Assembly: GCA_023146115.1 (NCBI GenBank)
Contig: JAGLCS010000128.1
Span: forward strand, 1-39,211
DNA: 39,211 nucleotides
From: Abyssibacter sp.
Lineage (GTDB): Bacteria; Pseudomonadota; Gammaproteobacteria; Nevskiales; OUC007
Reading direction: 5' to 3'
In this document: in pieces, positions 7,234 to 17,013 of the stretch
Layout of the letters: every line of letters starts with the position of its first letter
Position numbering within the stretch: the stretch's first letter is position 1
The notes under the pieces: model-generated
What the model saw: only the letters and a program-made list of their open reading frames with translations
The model's database searches: none
Told to the model about the DNA's origin: nothing
Position numbers and translations under genes: made by a program

Positions 7234-9557
7234 CCGCTCTTCTTGGCCTTAGGCGCGGCCTTGCGCGTACCGCGTTTCTTGCGTTCAGGCGCCGCTGCAA
7301 TCAGTTCCTGGCACTGCTCCAGTGTCAGCGACTTGGGCTCGGTGTCCTTGGGAATCTTGGCGTTCTTCTTGCCGTCGGTGATGTACGGGCCGTAACGGCC
7401 GTTCAGCACCTTGATGCCCTCGTCTTCCCAGACGTGGATCTCGCGTTCCGCATCCAGCTTTTTCTTCGCCGCGACCAGTTCCAGGCAGCGGTCTCGACTG
7501 ACCGTGTAGGGGTCGTCTTCCTTGCCGAGCGACGCGAATTTCTTGCCGAAGCGCACGTAGGGCCCGAAGCGCCCGACGTTGACCTGCATCTCTTCGCCCT
7601 GAGGCGTTTCGCCCATGTCACGCGGTAGCTGGAACAGGGCCAGGGCCTCGTCCAGGGTGATCTTGTCCAGGCGTTGCCCGGGCCGCAGGCTGGCGAACTT
7701 CGGCTTGTCTTCGTCGTCCTTGGAGCCGATCTGCGCGAAAGGCCCATAGCGGCCGATCCGAACGATCACCGGTTTGCCTGACTTGGGGTCGGTGCCCAGT
7801 TCCCGGGCCTGCGCCACCTCGGCGCGGGAGATGTCCTGCTTGGATTCCACGGTCTCGTGGAAGGGTTCCCAAAAGCCTTCGAGCAGCGGCTTCCAGTCCT
7901 TTTCACCACGTGAAACGGCGTCCAGTTCATCTTCCAGCCGGGCCGTGAAGTCGTAATCCACGTACTGGGTGAAGTGTTCGGTCAGGAACCGGGTGACGAT
8001 GCGGCCGATGTCGGTGGGGTAGAACCGCTTGGATTCCAGTTCCACATACTCGCGCGACAGCAACGTGGAGATGATGCTGGCATAGGTCGACGGCCGGCCG
8101 ATGTCGTATTCCTCCAGCGTCTTCACCAGGCTGGCTTCGGTGTAGCGAGGCGGCGGCTCGGTGAAGTGCTGGTCGGCGGCGATGTCCAGCAGTTCCAGTA
8201 CATCGCCCTGCTCGACCGGCGGCAGGGTCTTGTCGTCGTCGTCGGCCTTCGAATCGTCGCGGCCTTCCTGATAGACGGCGATGAAGCCCGGCTCGACCAG
8301 GGTCGATCCGGTGGCGCGGAAGCTGTGTCCGTCGCCGGCGGCCAGCGTCAGTGACACCGTGTCGTAGAGCGCCGGCTGCATCTGGCTGGCCATCGCACGC
8401 TTCCAGATCAGCTCATACAGCTTGCTCTGGTCGCTGTTGAGGTATTTTTTCATGTCGGCCGGGTGACGAGCTGCCGATGTGGCGCGCACGGCTTCGTGCG
8501 CTTCCTGGGCATTCTTGGACTTGGTCTTGAAGTGGCGCGGCTTGTCGGGCAATGCCTTGTTGCCGTAGCGCTCGGCAATCACCTCACGCATTTCCACCAG
8601 CGCATCGTTGGCCAGCGACACCGAGTCGGTCCGCATGTAGGTGATCAGGCCGATCGAGGAGCCGTCGATCTCGATGCCCTCATACAGCTGCTGCGCCGTG
8701 CGCATGGTCCGCGTCGTCGTGAAGCCGAGCTTGCGCGAGGCTTCCTGCTGCAGGGTCGATGTCGTGAACGGCGGTGCGGGATTGCGGCGACGTTGTTTTT
8801 TCTCGACCGTCTCTGCGGTGAGCGAGCCGCCGGCTGCGGCCAGCAGCTTTTCGCGGGCGCCGGTGGCGCCGGCCTCGTCGGTGAAGGTGAACTGCTCCAC
8901 CTTGTCGCCGCCGAAGGTCCACAAGCGGCCGGCAAAGGACTGGCCATCCTTCTGCACCTGGGCGTCGATGGACCAGTATTCCTGTGCGACGAACTTGTCG
9001 ATCTCGTCTTCGCGTTCAACGATCAGCCGCAACGCCGGACTTTGCACGCGCCCCGCTGACAGTCCGCGCTGTACCTTGCGCCACAGCAGGGGGGAGAGAT
9101 TGAAACCGACGAGATAGTCGAGGGCGCGCCGCGCCTGCTGTGCATCGACCAGGTGATCGGACACGGCGCGCGGATGGCTCAGGGCCTCCTGGATCGCGCG
9201 CTCGGTGATTTCGTGGAACACCACGCGCTGCACCAGCTTGTCGCCCAGCAGCTTGCGCTCCTTGAGGATCTCCAGCAGATGCCAGGCGATGGCCTCCCCT
9301 TCGCGATCAGGGTCAGTCGCCAGCAGCAGGGAGTCGGATTTCTTCAGCGCCTCGACAATGTTCTTGACGTGCTTTTCGTTGCGGTCGATGACCTGATAGC
9401 GCATCGCGAAATCTGCGCTGGGATCAACAGCCCCTTCCTTGGGAACCAGGTCTCGCACATGGCCGTAGGACGCCAGTACTCGGTAATCCTTACCGAGATA
9501 TTTCTCGATGGTCTTGGCCTTGGCAGGCGATTCGACGATGACCAGATTCTGCGCCAT
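7230..9557 (-). CDS. topA: DNA topoisomerase I (type IA), form without zinc fingers
   Basis: Topoisomerase I relaxes negative supercoils by single-strand passage. The 775-residue protein has the Toprim domain (LVIVESPAKAKTIEKYLG; LLLATDPDREGEAIAWH), the central gate domain with LSAGRVQSPALRLIVERE, and the active-site tyrosine at about residue 307 in GLITYMRTDS, followed by IGRPSTYASII. The C-terminus differs from E. coli TopA: there are no CxxC zinc ribbons. Three Toprim_Crpt-like repeats (GRYGPFAQIG, GRFGPYVRFG, GRYGPYITDG) and a lysine-rich tail ([16 protein letters not shown]) stand instead, as in Xanthomonas-like and actinobacterial enzymes. It sits between smg and tsaC; the stop overlaps the tsaC start. 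Confidence 0.96.
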   Translation of the reverse strand: MAQNLVIVESPAKAKTIEKYLGKDYRVLASYGHVRDLVPKEGAVDPSADFAMRYQVIDRNEKHVKNIVEALKKSDSLLLATDPDREGEAIAWHLLEILKERKLLGDKLVQRVVFHEITERAIQEALSHPRAVSDHLVDAQQARRALDYLVGFNLSPLLWRKVQRGLSAGRVQSPALRLIVEREDEIDKFVAQEYWSIDAQVQKDGQSFAGRLWTFGGDKVEQFTFTDEAGATGAREKLLAAAGGSLTAETVEKKQRRRNPAPPFTTSTLQQEASRKLGFTTTRTMRTAQQLYEGIEIDGSSIGLITYMRTDSVSLANDALVEMREVIAERYGNKALPDKPRHFKTKSKNAQEAHEAVRATSAARHPADMKKYLNSDQSKLYELIWKRAMASQMQPALYDTVSLTLAAGDGHSFRATGSTLVEPGFIAVYQEGRDDSKADDDDKTLPPVEQGDVLELLDIAADQHFTEPPPRYTEASLVKTLEEYDIGRPSTYASIISTLLSREYVELESKRFYPTDIGRIVTRFLTEHFTQYVDYDFTARLEDELDAVSRGEKDWKPLLEGFWEPFHETVESKQDISRAEVAQARELGTDPKSGKPVIVRIGRYGPFAQIGSKDDEDKPKFASLRPGQRLDKITLDEALALFQLPRDMGETPQGEEMQVNVGRFGPYVRFGKKFASLGKEDDPYTVSRDRCLELVAAKKKLDAEREIHVWEDEGIKVLNGRYGPYITDGKKNAKIPKDTEPKSLTLEQCQELIAAAPERKKRGTRKAAPKAKKSG

Positions 9558-9740
9558 GGGGGGCGGAAACCCTTTTGTTGGATTGGGGATTTGGGGGCGC
9601 GAGCATGGCCGTGGCTTGGAAGACTTGCAAGTCGGGCCGTCTGCAAACGGCCACGGGCCAAGTCTTGGCGCAAGCCCGCTCAGGCTCTGGTGCCGCAGTC
9701 TGGCCGGGCGCTGCGGCTGCTCTTGTCCGGCCGGTGATCA

Positions 9741-9776
9741 ACGGTCTCCGGCGCCCGGGGCGACGCCGAAGACCGT
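9741..9776. terminator. Strong hairpin after smg (terminator-like, no U-tract)
   Basis: A 13-bp stem (ACGGTCTCCGGCG / CGCCGAAGACCGT with one wobble pair) with a 10-base loop lies 7 bp past the smg stop codon. It could stabilise the smg mRNA 3' end or act as a weak terminator, but no T-run follows on either strand. The remaining 9558-9740 interval before topA carries short inverted AAGACTTG/CAAGTCTT motifs and no convincing gene. Confidence 0.45.
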
Positions 9777-9782
9777 CGGCGC

Positions 9783-10256
9783 TTAGTGCAGTGCTTCCGC
9801 GTAGTCCTGAAACACCAGGTCTTCCATCCGGGCGTAGGCCTCTTCGTGCTCGGGCTGGTTGAACAGCACCATCAGCACCACCCACTTGACGTGGTCTTCC
9901 TCGACGGCATCGTCGTCCAGGGCCATGAGGCGCTCGATGACCAGTTCGCGGCCGTCCGGGTGGAGGATGCCCAGATTCTCCAGGTGCATCAGCAGACCCC
10001 GGCAGCCGGTCGACAGCCGCGCCATCTCCTCTGCGGCATAGACCCGTGAGGCGGTACTGACAGTGACGGTTTCGATCGAGCGCTTGCGCGATTCCAGGCC
10101 TTCCAGCCAATCGAAGGCGTGGCTGATCGCTTCCATTGGGAAGCCAGCGGCTTCGAGTTCTTCGCGGAGAGGGCTGCCGTCGTAACGGGCCTCGATTTCT
10201 TCTTCCAGGTAGTTCTCAAACAGGTAAAGGAGGACGTCGAGCACGTTTTCCTTCAT
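9783..10256 (-). CDS. smg: Smg family protein (DUF494)
   Basis: This 157-residue acidic protein (same length as E. coli Smg) begins MKENVLDVLLYLFENYLEEE and ends in VKWVVLMVLFNQPEHEEAYARMEDLVF, both diagnostic of the DUF494/Smg family. The molecular role is not established; the gene is conserved next to dprA/smf and topA, as here. The ORF track extends to 10367, but the extra 37 residues are not family-like and the ATG at 10256 has an AT-containing upstream stretch beside the divergent dprA end. It is cytoplasmic with no membrane segment. Transcription is probably shared with lysM and dprA upstream. Confidence 0.9.
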   Translation of the reverse strand: MKENVLDVLLYLFENYLEEEIEARYDGSPLREELEAAGFPMEAISHAFDWLEGLESRKRSIETVTVSTASRVYAAEEMARLSTGCRGLLMHLENLGILHPDGRELVIERLMALDDDAVEEDHVKWVVLMVLFNQPEHEEAYARMEDLVFQDYAEALH

Positions 10257-10370
10257 GTCGTTTGCCCTTGAGTTGGGCCTGTCTGCGCAGGCGTGGTACC
10301 GGTTTCGATTGACGTGAAACCAAGGCATCAGCCACCCATGCCGTGGTTCCACAGCGCGGTTATTCACGAT

Positions 10371-11492
10371 TCAGTGTGCAGATGACAATCGCATGAAAAG
10401 TCCGCTAGAGGCGGAGGCAACAACACCATCCAACTCTAGGACCAGCAGCATGGAAGAAACCGCCTCGACGGTCAATTCGGTCCGATCGACGAGCGTGTTG
10501 AGACTGACCGGCGCGTCGCCCATTGCCTTCAACAAGCGTTGGTAGTCCGCGTCATAGCGCGGTGTGGTCGCAGGGTCAGGGAATGCATCGGAGGCCTGGG
10601 CGCCGGCGCCGGGCGTCCAGTCGAGCCGGCCTGCCAAGGGTTCCAGTAAGTCTTCAGCCGTTTCCACCAGGGTGGCGCCATCGCGGATCAGCCGGTGGCA
10701 GCCACGCGCCAATACGTTGTGGATGGAGCCGGGAATCGCGAAGACTTCGCGGTTTTGCTCCATGGCATCGCGCGCGGTGATTAATGAGCCGGACTCGATG
10801 GCGGCTTCGACGACCAGCACGCCCAATGCCAGCCCGCTGATGATGCGATTGCGGCGCGGGAAATGCTCGGCCTTGGGAGGCGTGCCCGGTGGCCACTCCG
10901 ATACCAGCGCACCTTCCGCCGCGATCTGATGCGCCAGATCGCGATGGGTGGCCGGGTACACGCGGTCCAGCCCGGTACCGCAAACCGCCACCGTAAGCCC
11001 GCCCGCGGCGAGGGCGCCTCGATGCGCCTGTCCATCAACGCCGAGGGCCAGGCCGCTGGTGATGGTGAGTCCGCGTGCGGCAAGGGAATAGGCGAAGGCC
11101 TGTGCATTCTCCGCGCCCTGCGGGGTCGGGTTGCGACTGCCAACGATGGCGAGCTGCGGCAATCGCAGCACATCCGGGTCGCCCAGAACGAATAGTGCCG
11201 CTGGCGGCGCGGCGATTTGCCGGAGTGCATCAGGAAACACCGCATCGTCTCGTGTGATCAGCGCTCGGTTCGGCTCGGCGTCCAGCCAGCGCAGATCGTC
11301 GTCGATGCCCACCGGTTCGATGTCCAGTGCGGCCGCCACCGCGGCAGGCAGGCCCGCTCGCTCACGCTCGGTTCTCGGCGCCGCCAGGGCCTGATCGGGA
11401 TGGCCGAACGCATCGAGCAGACGCTGCGTGCGAACCGGACCCAGGCCGGGGGTGCGCAGCAGGCGCAGCCAGACCCGGCGCGGGTCAGTCAA
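10371..11492 (-). CDS. dprA: DNA processing protein DprA (Smf)
   Basis: DprA binds incoming single-stranded DNA during natural transformation and loads RecA on it. The 373-residue protein has a SAM-like N-terminal region (VWLRLLRTPGLGPVRTQRLLDAFG), the Rossmann-fold core with IVGSRNPTPQGAENA, SGLALGVDGQAHRGAL, GTGLDRVYP, FPRRNRIISGLALGVLVVEA and SGSLITARDAMEQNREVFAIPG, and a C-terminal winged-helix domain (about 305-365). The predicted start is a TTG at 11492, 9 bp after the lysM gene, with a GAGGT upstream; no better ATG/GTG exists before the conserved VWLRLLRTPGLGP block. dprA is widespread also in species not known to be transformable. Confidence 0.93.
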   Translation of the reverse strand: MTDPRRVWLRLLRTPGLGPVRTQRLLDAFGHPDQALAAPRTERERAGLPAAVAAALDIEPVGIDDDLRWLDAEPNRALITRDDAVFPDALRQIAAPPAALFVLGDPDVLRLPQLAIVGSRNPTPQGAENAQAFAYSLAARGLTITSGLALGVDGQAHRGALAAGGLTVAVCGTGLDRVYPATHRDLAHQIAAEGALVSEWPPGTPPKAEHFPRRNRIISGLALGVLVVEAAIESGSLITARDAMEQNREVFAIPGSIHNVLARGCHRLIRDGATLVETAEDLLEPLAGRLDWTPGAGAQASDAFPDPATTPRYDADYQRLLKAMGDAPVSLNTLVDRTELTVEAVSSMLLVLELDGVVASASSGLFMRLSSAH

Positions 11493-11501
11493 TCCGCGAC
11501 C

Positions 11502-12611
11502 TCAGCGTCCGGGTTGAGGGTTCTTGACCTTGTCCAGCACATGCACCGGCCGGAAAGCCTCCATGACCAGGCCATAGGAGAACCGCTCGTACGTCTTGAA
11601 GACCAGTAGCGTACCGGCGAGCTGGTCCGGTAGCTGGACCTTGCCGTAGCCGCTCTTGTACGGATCGGAGACCTTGCGGCCGGCCTGATAAACGCTCAGC
11701 ACATGGCCGGGCGCAAGACCGTGGGTCTGGCCGCGGTTCAGCGCCACGATGGCGTACTGACCAATCTGCGAAACGCCTTCGTAGACGCTGACGATGCGGC
11801 CTTCGACGTCGTTGGCGGGCGAATGCGGGAAAAAGTTCGCGCTGAAGATTTCCTCTTCCGACGGCAGCATGTGATCGCCGATCAGAATCTCGCGCTGTGA
11901 ATCGAGTACCCGGGCCACGGCGGGTGAGCCGTAGTCCAGCACCTCGATCTCGCCAATCGGAATGGCCTCGACACCGAGTATCTTGTTGTTGTCCGGATCG
12001 CGGTAGGTCTCGCCGCGGCGCACGATCTGATAGGCCGTGACATCGTTTTCCGGCAGGCGCATGACATAAACCGACATGCCCTCGGCGCCGATCAGATGCT
12101 CGCCGACGAATTCAAGCACATAGGGCGCGTCGTCCAGCGTGTCGGTTTCGATCAGACGCGGTCCGCGCAGGAAATTGCGGATGGCGTCGATCGGAATCGT
12201 CGGAATGGCGGCGTCCAGCGGCAGATTGCGCACGCGCGGCGACAGGCGCTCGACGCCCAGGCCGGAACGGCGAATCTGAGGGCGCCCGTCGACCCAGACC
12301 AGCAGCAACTCGTCGCCGGGGAAGATCAGATGCGGGTTGTTGACCTGCGGATTGACGTACCAGACCTCGGGCCAAAGCCATGGATCGCGCAGAAAGTAGC
12401 TGGCGATGTCCCACAGCGTGTCGCCTTTCTTCACCACGTATTTCAGGGGCGCGTTGTCGGCAACCTCGACCACCGGTGGCGGTAAGCCCGGTTCGGCCCT
12501 GGGTGGCGGCGGCTCGAACGAGGGTGAGGGCGCAGGCGCCGGATCGCTGGCACAGGCCATCAGCAGGCAGGCGCCGGCAATCGAAGACAGCAAAGGTTTA
12601 TACTTCGTCAT
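11502..12611 (-). CDS. LysM-domain lipoprotein
   Basis: This 369-residue protein starts MTKYKPLLSSIAGACLLMACAS, a lipoprotein signal peptide with lipobox LMAC. After a proline-rich linker comes a LysM domain (KYVVKKGDTLWDIASYFLRDPWLWPEVWYVN...LIFPGDELLL, about 55-105), expected to bind peptidoglycan glycan chains. The ~250-residue C-terminal part is typical of the LysM protein encoded upstream of dprA in Pseudomonas and relatives; its role is unknown. The ATG at 12611 has GGGAG/GGGGA upstream; the longer ORF start at 12656 would bury the signal peptide. It is the first gene of the minus-strand operon and is divergent from def across 111 bp holding both promoters. Confidence 0.9.
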   Translation of the reverse strand: MTKYKPLLSSIAGACLLMACASDPAPAPSPSFEPPPPRAEPGLPPPVVEVADNAPLKYVVKKGDTLWDIASYFLRDPWLWPEVWYVNPQVNNPHLIFPGDELLLVWVDGRPQIRRSGLGVERLSPRVRNLPLDAAIPTIPIDAIRNFLRGPRLIETDTLDDAPYVLEFVGEHLIGAEGMSVYVMRLPENDVTAYQIVRRGETYRDPDNNKILGVEAIPIGEIEVLDYGSPAVARVLDSQREILIGDHMLPSEEEIFSANFFPHSPANDVEGRIVSVYEGVSQIGQYAIVALNRGQTHGLAPGHVLSVYQAGRKVSDPYKSGYGKVQLPDQLAGTLLVFKTYERFSYGLVMEAFRPVHVLDKVKNPQPGR

Positions 12612-12722
12612 TCGCGTCCCCACTCCCAACATCGCGGCTGACAGGACCAGCGACATCGAGGAACGGTGACTGTTGCACAGTGAATTCCTTGAGCCGCATC
12701 AAGTTGTTGCGAGCAATTTAGC

Positions 12723-13229
12723 ATGGCAATCCTGAAAATTCTTCACCATCCTGATCCTCGTCTACGCAATGCCGGCAAACCGGTGAAGCAGTTCGATGAT
12801 GAACTGCAAGCGCTGATCGACGACATGTTCGAAACGATGTACGACGCCCCCGGCGTCGGACTGGCGGCCACCCAGGTCGGTATCGCCTTGCGGTTGGCGG
12901 TCATGGACTGCTCGGAGAAGAAAGATTCTCCGATCGTGATGATCAATCCCGAGATCATCGGGGCCGAGGAGCCGGAGCTTGTCGAAGAGGGCTGTCTGTC
13001 GGTGCCGGGGCACTACGACCGCATCGAACGTCATGGACGGACGACCGTGCGTGCGCTGGATCGCCATGGCGAGTCCTTCGAGCTGACCGGCGAAGGCCTG
13101 CTCGCCCAGTGCATCCAGCATGAGATCGACCATCTCGACGGCAAGCTCTATATCGACTACCTGTCGCAGCTGAAGCGAAACCGTATCCGCCGCAAGCTGG
13201 AGAAGCAGCAGCGGCAGGAATCGGATTGA
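12723..13229 (+). CDS. def: Peptide deformylase
   Basis: Def removes the formyl group from the N-terminal methionine of nascent proteins at the ribosome exit. The 168-residue protein has all three catalytic motifs: [10 protein letters not shown] (motif I), EGCLSVPG (motif II, metal-binding Cys) and QHEIDHLDG (motif III, HExxH metal ligands with the catalytic Glu). The length and the [21 protein letters not shown] start are standard. The ribosome binding site is weak (GAGC). It leads the plus-strand def-fmt-rsmB block and is paired with fmt, which adds the same formyl group to initiator tRNA. Confidence 0.97.
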   Translation: MAILKILHHPDPRLRNAGKPVKQFDDELQALIDDMFETMYDAPGVGLAATQVGIALRLAVMDCSEKKDSPIVMINPEIIGAEEPELVEEGCLSVPGHYDRIERHGRTTVRALDRHGESFELTGEGLLAQCIQHEIDHLDGKLYIDYLSQLKRNRIRRKLEKQQRQESD

Positions 13230-13248
13230 GCCCCGTCCGGATCGCGCC

Positions 13249-14181
13249 ATGAGGGTTGCCTTCGCCGGCACGCCGGAATTCGCGGTGCCGCCGTTGCAGG
13301 CGCTGGTGAACGCCGGGTTTGACGTCTGCGGCGTCTACACCCAGCCAGATCGTCCCGCCGGACGTGGCCGCAAGCCCCGGCCGAGTCCGGTCAAGGCATT
13401 GGCAGAGTCGCTGGACCTGCCAATCTTTCAGCCGGCATCGCTACGTGATCCTGCGGCCCAGAACGAGCTGTCGGCGCTGAGGCCTGACGTCATGGTGGTT
13501 GTGGCCTATGGGCTGATTCTACCGGCCACCGTGCTGGCGATACCGCGTATGGGCTGTGTCAACATTCACGCCTCGCTGCTGCCGCGCTGGCGGGGTGCCG
13601 CGCCCATCCAGCGCGCCTTGCTGGCGGGCGATACCGCCACCGGCGTCAGCCTCATGCAGATGGATGCAGGGCTGGACACCGGGCCGGTGCTGGAAACGGT
13701 GACGCTCCCGTTGCAGGGACGTGAGACCTCCCAGGCCGTTCACGACGCGCTTGCTGATCTTGGGGCGCAGCATCTTCCGGCCTGTCTGCAGGGTTTGGAG
13801 CAGGGTGCGCTCACCGCGGCGCCACAGCCGGAGGCTGGCGTGACCTATGCACATAAGCTGGACAAGGCAGAAGCCCGTGTCGACTGGGCGCTCGACGCAG
13901 CATCGATCGATCGCGCTGTTCGCGCCTTCAACCCGTGGCCGGTGGCGTTTTCGCCGCTGGACGATGCGCCGGTGCGCATCTGGTCGGCGCAGCCGCTATC
14001 GGGCATGAGATCCCATGCTGCACCCGGTGCCATTGTTGCGGCGAACGAGGCGGGCATCGACGTCGCCTGCGCAGACGGCGTGCTGCGCATTCTGGAATTG
14101 CAATTCCCCGGCAAGCGGCGGTTGAACGCCGCCGAGGTGGTGCGGGGGCGGCCCTTGCGCGGCCAGCAGTTCGGCTCTTGA
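13249..14181 (+). CDS. fmt: Methionyl-tRNA formyltransferase
   Basis: Fmt transfers formyl from 10-formyl-tetrahydrofolate to Met-tRNAfMet for translation initiation. The 310-residue protein shows the N-terminal catalytic domain (RVAFAGTPEFAVPPLQAL, GVYTQPDRPAGRGRK) with the SLLPRWRGAAPIQRALLAGD and MQMDAGLDTGPVL blocks containing the conserved Asn-His-Asp set (NIHASLLP), and the C-terminal OB-like domain (RAFNPWPVAF...GKRRLNAAEVVRGRPL). It begins 19 bp after def. Its TGA stop overlaps the proposed TTG start of rsmB. Confidence 0.97.
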   Translation: MRVAFAGTPEFAVPPLQALVNAGFDVCGVYTQPDRPAGRGRKPRPSPVKALAESLDLPIFQPASLRDPAAQNELSALRPDVMVVVAYGLILPATVLAIPRMGCVNIHASLLPRWRGAAPIQRALLAGDTATGVSLMQMDAGLDTGPVLETVTLPLQGRETSQAVHDALADLGAQHLPACLQGLEQGALTAAPQPEAGVTYAHKLDKAEARVDWALDAASIDRAVRAFNPWPVAFSPLDDAPVRIWSAQPLSGMRSHAAPGAIVAANEAGIDVACADGVLRILELQFPGKRRLNAAEVVRGRPLRGQQFGS

Positions 14182-15440
14182 AGGTCGACGCGCGAGCGGA
14201 GGCGGCCCGCATCGTGGCCGAGGTGCTCACCGGCCGGTCGCTGGATGACGCGCTGGCGGCCTGTCCGCCGTTTCCCGACGCGCGGGACAAAGGCTTTGTT
14301 CGCGTGCTCGCCAGCGCGGTGTTGCGAGACTGGCGTGCGCTGGATGCTCTGATTCGACGCATGGTGCAGCGCCCGCCTCAACCACGGGTGCGCGCGTTGC
14401 TCGCCGTCGGCCTCACCCAGCTGCGCAGCCTGGATACTGCCCCGCATGCTGCGGTATCGGCCACGGTGGACGCGACGCGGGCGCTGGGCGAACCCAAGGC
14501 CCGAGGGCTCGTCAACGCCATCTTGCGTCGCTATCTGCGGGAGCGCGCGGCATTGGACGATGGCCTGCCGCGGGTTTGGCTGCCGCCTTGGTTGGCTGAT
14601 GCCGTGGCGGCGGACTGGGGAGAGCAGGCCGCCGAGATCGTGTTGCAGTCTCGCGTGCCGGGGCCGATGACCCTGCGTATCAATCGGCGTCGCCTGACTC
14701 GTGACGAGGCGGCGGAACGGCTGACAGCGGACGGGCACGCCGTGCGAATCCTGGAGGGTTTGCCGGACGCGCTGGTCTTGGAGCAGCCGGTGGACCTGGC
14801 GAGTCTGCCGGGGTTCGCTGACGGCTGGTTGTCCGTCCAGGACGCCTCGGCCCAGCGAGCGGTGGACCTGGTAGCACCCAAGGATGGCGAACGCATTCTC
14901 GATGCCTGCGCCGCGCCGGGCGGCAAAACGGCGCATCTGCTGGAGCGTGCCGATGCGGCCGTCACCGCCCTGGATTCGGAGGCCGAGCGACTTTGCCGGG
15001 TGGACGAAACCTTGACGCGCCTTGGATTGCAGGCGCGCACACAGGTAGCCGATGCCGCCAAACCGGATGTCTGGTGGGACGGCACGCCCTTCGATGCCGT
15101 GCTGCTCGACGCGCCCTGTTCCGGCACCGGGGTGATCCGGCGCCACCCGGACATCCCCTGGCTGCGTCGCCCTGGAGATTTAGCGCGCCTGGCCGACACC
15201 CAGAAGCGGTTGCTGGATGCGTTATGGCCACTGGTCCGGCCCGGCGGTCGCCTGATCTACGCCACCTGCTCCATTCTGTCGGCGGAGAACGCCCAGTTGG
15301 TGGTTGATTGGTTGGCACGGACGCCCGACGCCCAGCCGCGACCGCTGAGCGGCTGGGGACTACCGGCCGGTGCCGGGCGTCGCATCCAACCGGGTGGTGA
15401 TTTCGATGGGTTCTTTTATGGCGTGTTCGAAAAGCTCTAG
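14178..15440 (+). CDS. rsmB: 16S rRNA m5C967 methyltransferase RsmB (Sun/Fmu)
   Basis: RsmB methylates C967 of 16S rRNA with SAM. The protein (420 residues; E. coli 429) has an N-terminal NusB-like domain (about 1-130, EAARIVAEVL...PHAAVSATVDATRAL...GLVNAILRRYL) and a Rossmann methyltransferase domain with LDACAAPGGKTAHLLE (SAM), DAPCSGTGVIRRHPDI (catalytic motif IV cysteine) and YATCSILSAEN (motif VI cysteine). The ORF track runs from 13935, inside fmt. The real start is most likely the TTG at 14178, which overlaps the fmt stop in TTGA. The following 179 bp before trkA contain only a small CGCTCC/GGAGCG hairpin (15455-15479). Confidence 0.94.
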   Translation: MKVDARAEAARIVAEVLTGRSLDDALAACPPFPDARDKGFVRVLASAVLRDWRALDALIRRMVQRPPQPRVRALLAVGLTQLRSLDTAPHAAVSATVDATRALGEPKARGLVNAILRRYLRERAALDDGLPRVWLPPWLADAVAADWGEQAAEIVLQSRVPGPMTLRINRRRLTRDEAAERLTADGHAVRILEGLPDALVLEQPVDLASLPGFADGWLSVQDASAQRAVDLVAPKDGERILDACAAPGGKTAHLLERADAAVTALDSEAERLCRVDETLTRLGLQARTQVADAAKPDVWWDGTPFDAVLLDAPCSGTGVIRRHPDIPWLRRPGDLARLADTQKRLLDALWPLVRPGGRLIYATCSILSAENAQLVVDWLARTPDAQPRPLSGWGLPAGAGRRIQPGGDFDGFFYGVFEKL

Positions 15441-15619
15441 ACCCACCTCCGTGGCGCTCCCCATCCGCGTCATGGAGCGGATTTGACTTGTCAGTCAGAC
15501 GACCCGGCCGTAAGGTGCGCAGCCAATGGGATGCAGGGGTTGTTGATGACGCGTTTTGCGGCGGCGGGTTGTGCCACGTCACGGCCTTCGTGCGTCCAGT
15601 TTTCGGCTGACGCCGCCTC

Positions 15620-16993
15620 GTGAAAATCATCATTCTCGGTGCCGGACAGGTGGGCTCCACGCTCGCGGAAAATCTTGCGGACGAGAACAACGACGTCACC
15701 GTGATCGACACCGACGCCGGCCTGTTGCAGGACCTGGCGGATCGCCTCGACATTCGCACCGTCCATGGGTCGGCGTCCTACCCCAACATCTTGCGCCAGG
15801 CCGGCGCTGATGACGCCGACATGATCATCGCCGTCACCGATTCTGACGAGATCAACATGATCGCCTGTCAGATCGCCTACACGCTGTTTCACACCCCGAC
15901 CAAGATCGCTCGTGTGCGCGCCGCCGAGTACCTGAACGAAAAGAATCTGTTCAGTCAGGAAGCGCTGCCGGTGGACATGCATATCAGTCCGGAGCAGCTG
16001 GTCACCGACTACATCCGGCGTCTGATCAAGTATCCGGGGGCATTGCAGGTGGTGGACTTCGCCGAAGGCCGGGTGAGGCTGGTTGGCGTGCGCGCTTACT
16101 ACGGCGGCCCGCTCGTGGGTCAGGAGTTGCGTGAGCTGGCGCATCACATTCCTGGTGTGGAGACGCGCGTCGCGGCCATATACCGTCGCGGCAAGCCGAT
16201 CATTCCCGAGGGCGACACCATCATCGAGGCGGAGGACGAGGTGTTCTTCGTCGCCGATCAGCGGGACATCTCCAAGGTTATCTCCGAGCTGCGCAAGACC
16301 GACAAGGAGGTCAAGCGCGTGATTCTGGCCGGGGGCGGCAACATCGGCCTGCGGCTGGCCCGTGCGCTGGAAGGGCATTGCCAGGTCAAGCTCATCGAGC
16401 GCTCGCGTGAGCGGGCGCGGCATCTGGCCGAACAGCTCAACCACACGGTGGTGCTGGTGGGCGATGCCGCCAGCGAGAATTTGCTGCTGGAAGAACACAT
16501 CGAGTCGGCGGACGTGTTCTGCGCCGTGACCAACGATGACGAGGCAAACATTCTTTCGGCCATGCTGGCCAAGCAGCTGGGTGCCCGCAAGGCGATGGCG
16601 CTGATCAACCGCCTGGCATACGTGGATCTGGTCGAGGGCGGCGCGGTGGACATCGCCATCTCGCCGCAGCAGTCCACGGTGTCGGCGCTGCTGGCGCATG
16701 TCCGGCGAGGTGACGTCGTGCGGGTCCACAACCTGCGTCGCGGCGCGGCCGAGGCCATCGAGGCCGTGGCCCATGGCGATCCCAAGTCATCCAAGGTTGT
16801 GGGGCGTCGCGTCGATCAGATCAATTTGCCCAAGGGCGCGACGATTGGCGCCATCGTGCGTGGTGAGCAGGTGCTAATGGCGCATCATGACACCGTGATC
16901 GAACCCGAGGACCACGTCATCCTGTTCATCGTCGACAAGACGCTCACCCCCAAGGTGGAGCGCCTGTTCCAGGTGGGCGTCACGTTCATCTGA
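15620..16993 (+). CDS. trkA: Trk system potassium uptake regulatory subunit TrkA
   Basis: TrkA is the peripheral cytoplasmic NAD(H)/nucleotide-binding gating ring of the Trk K+ transporter. The 457-residue protein contains two RCK_N Rossmann domains ([19 protein letters not shown]... and [17 protein letters not shown]...), each followed by an RCK_C domain. The full two-repeat length matches E. coli TrkA (458). The start is GTG at 15620. trkH, the membrane partner, follows after a 263-bp repeat element that separates two genes expected to be adjacent. Confidence 0.96.
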   Translation: MKIIILGAGQVGSTLAENLADENNDVTVIDTDAGLLQDLADRLDIRTVHGSASYPNILRQAGADDADMIIAVTDSDEINMIACQIAYTLFHTPTKIARVRAAEYLNEKNLFSQEALPVDMHISPEQLVTDYIRRLIKYPGALQVVDFAEGRVRLVGVRAYYGGPLVGQELRELAHHIPGVETRVAAIYRRGKPIIPEGDTIIEAEDEVFFVADQRDISKVISELRKTDKEVKRVILAGGGNIGLRLARALEGHCQVKLIERSRERARHLAEQLNHTVVLVGDAASENLLLEEHIESADVFCAVTNDDEANILSAMLAKQLGARKAMALINRLAYVDLVEGGAVDIAISPQQSTVSALLAHVRRGDVVRVHNLRRGAAEAIEAVAHGDPKSSKVVGRRVDQINLPKGATIGAIVRGEQVLMAHHDTVIEPEDHVILFIVDKTLTPKVERLFQVGVTFI

Positions 16994-17013
16994 ACGACGC
17001 CGTGCAGCCCGAG

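Noticed and set aside
13845-15146. 433-residue minus-strand ORF over fmt/rsmB
   Set aside because: The plus strand here encodes two full, motif-complete enzymes; the antisense protein has Arg/Gln/His-rich shadow composition.
15455-15479. Terminator after rsmB
   Set aside because: Only a 6-bp stem with a 13-base loop and no T-run; too weak to list as a terminator.
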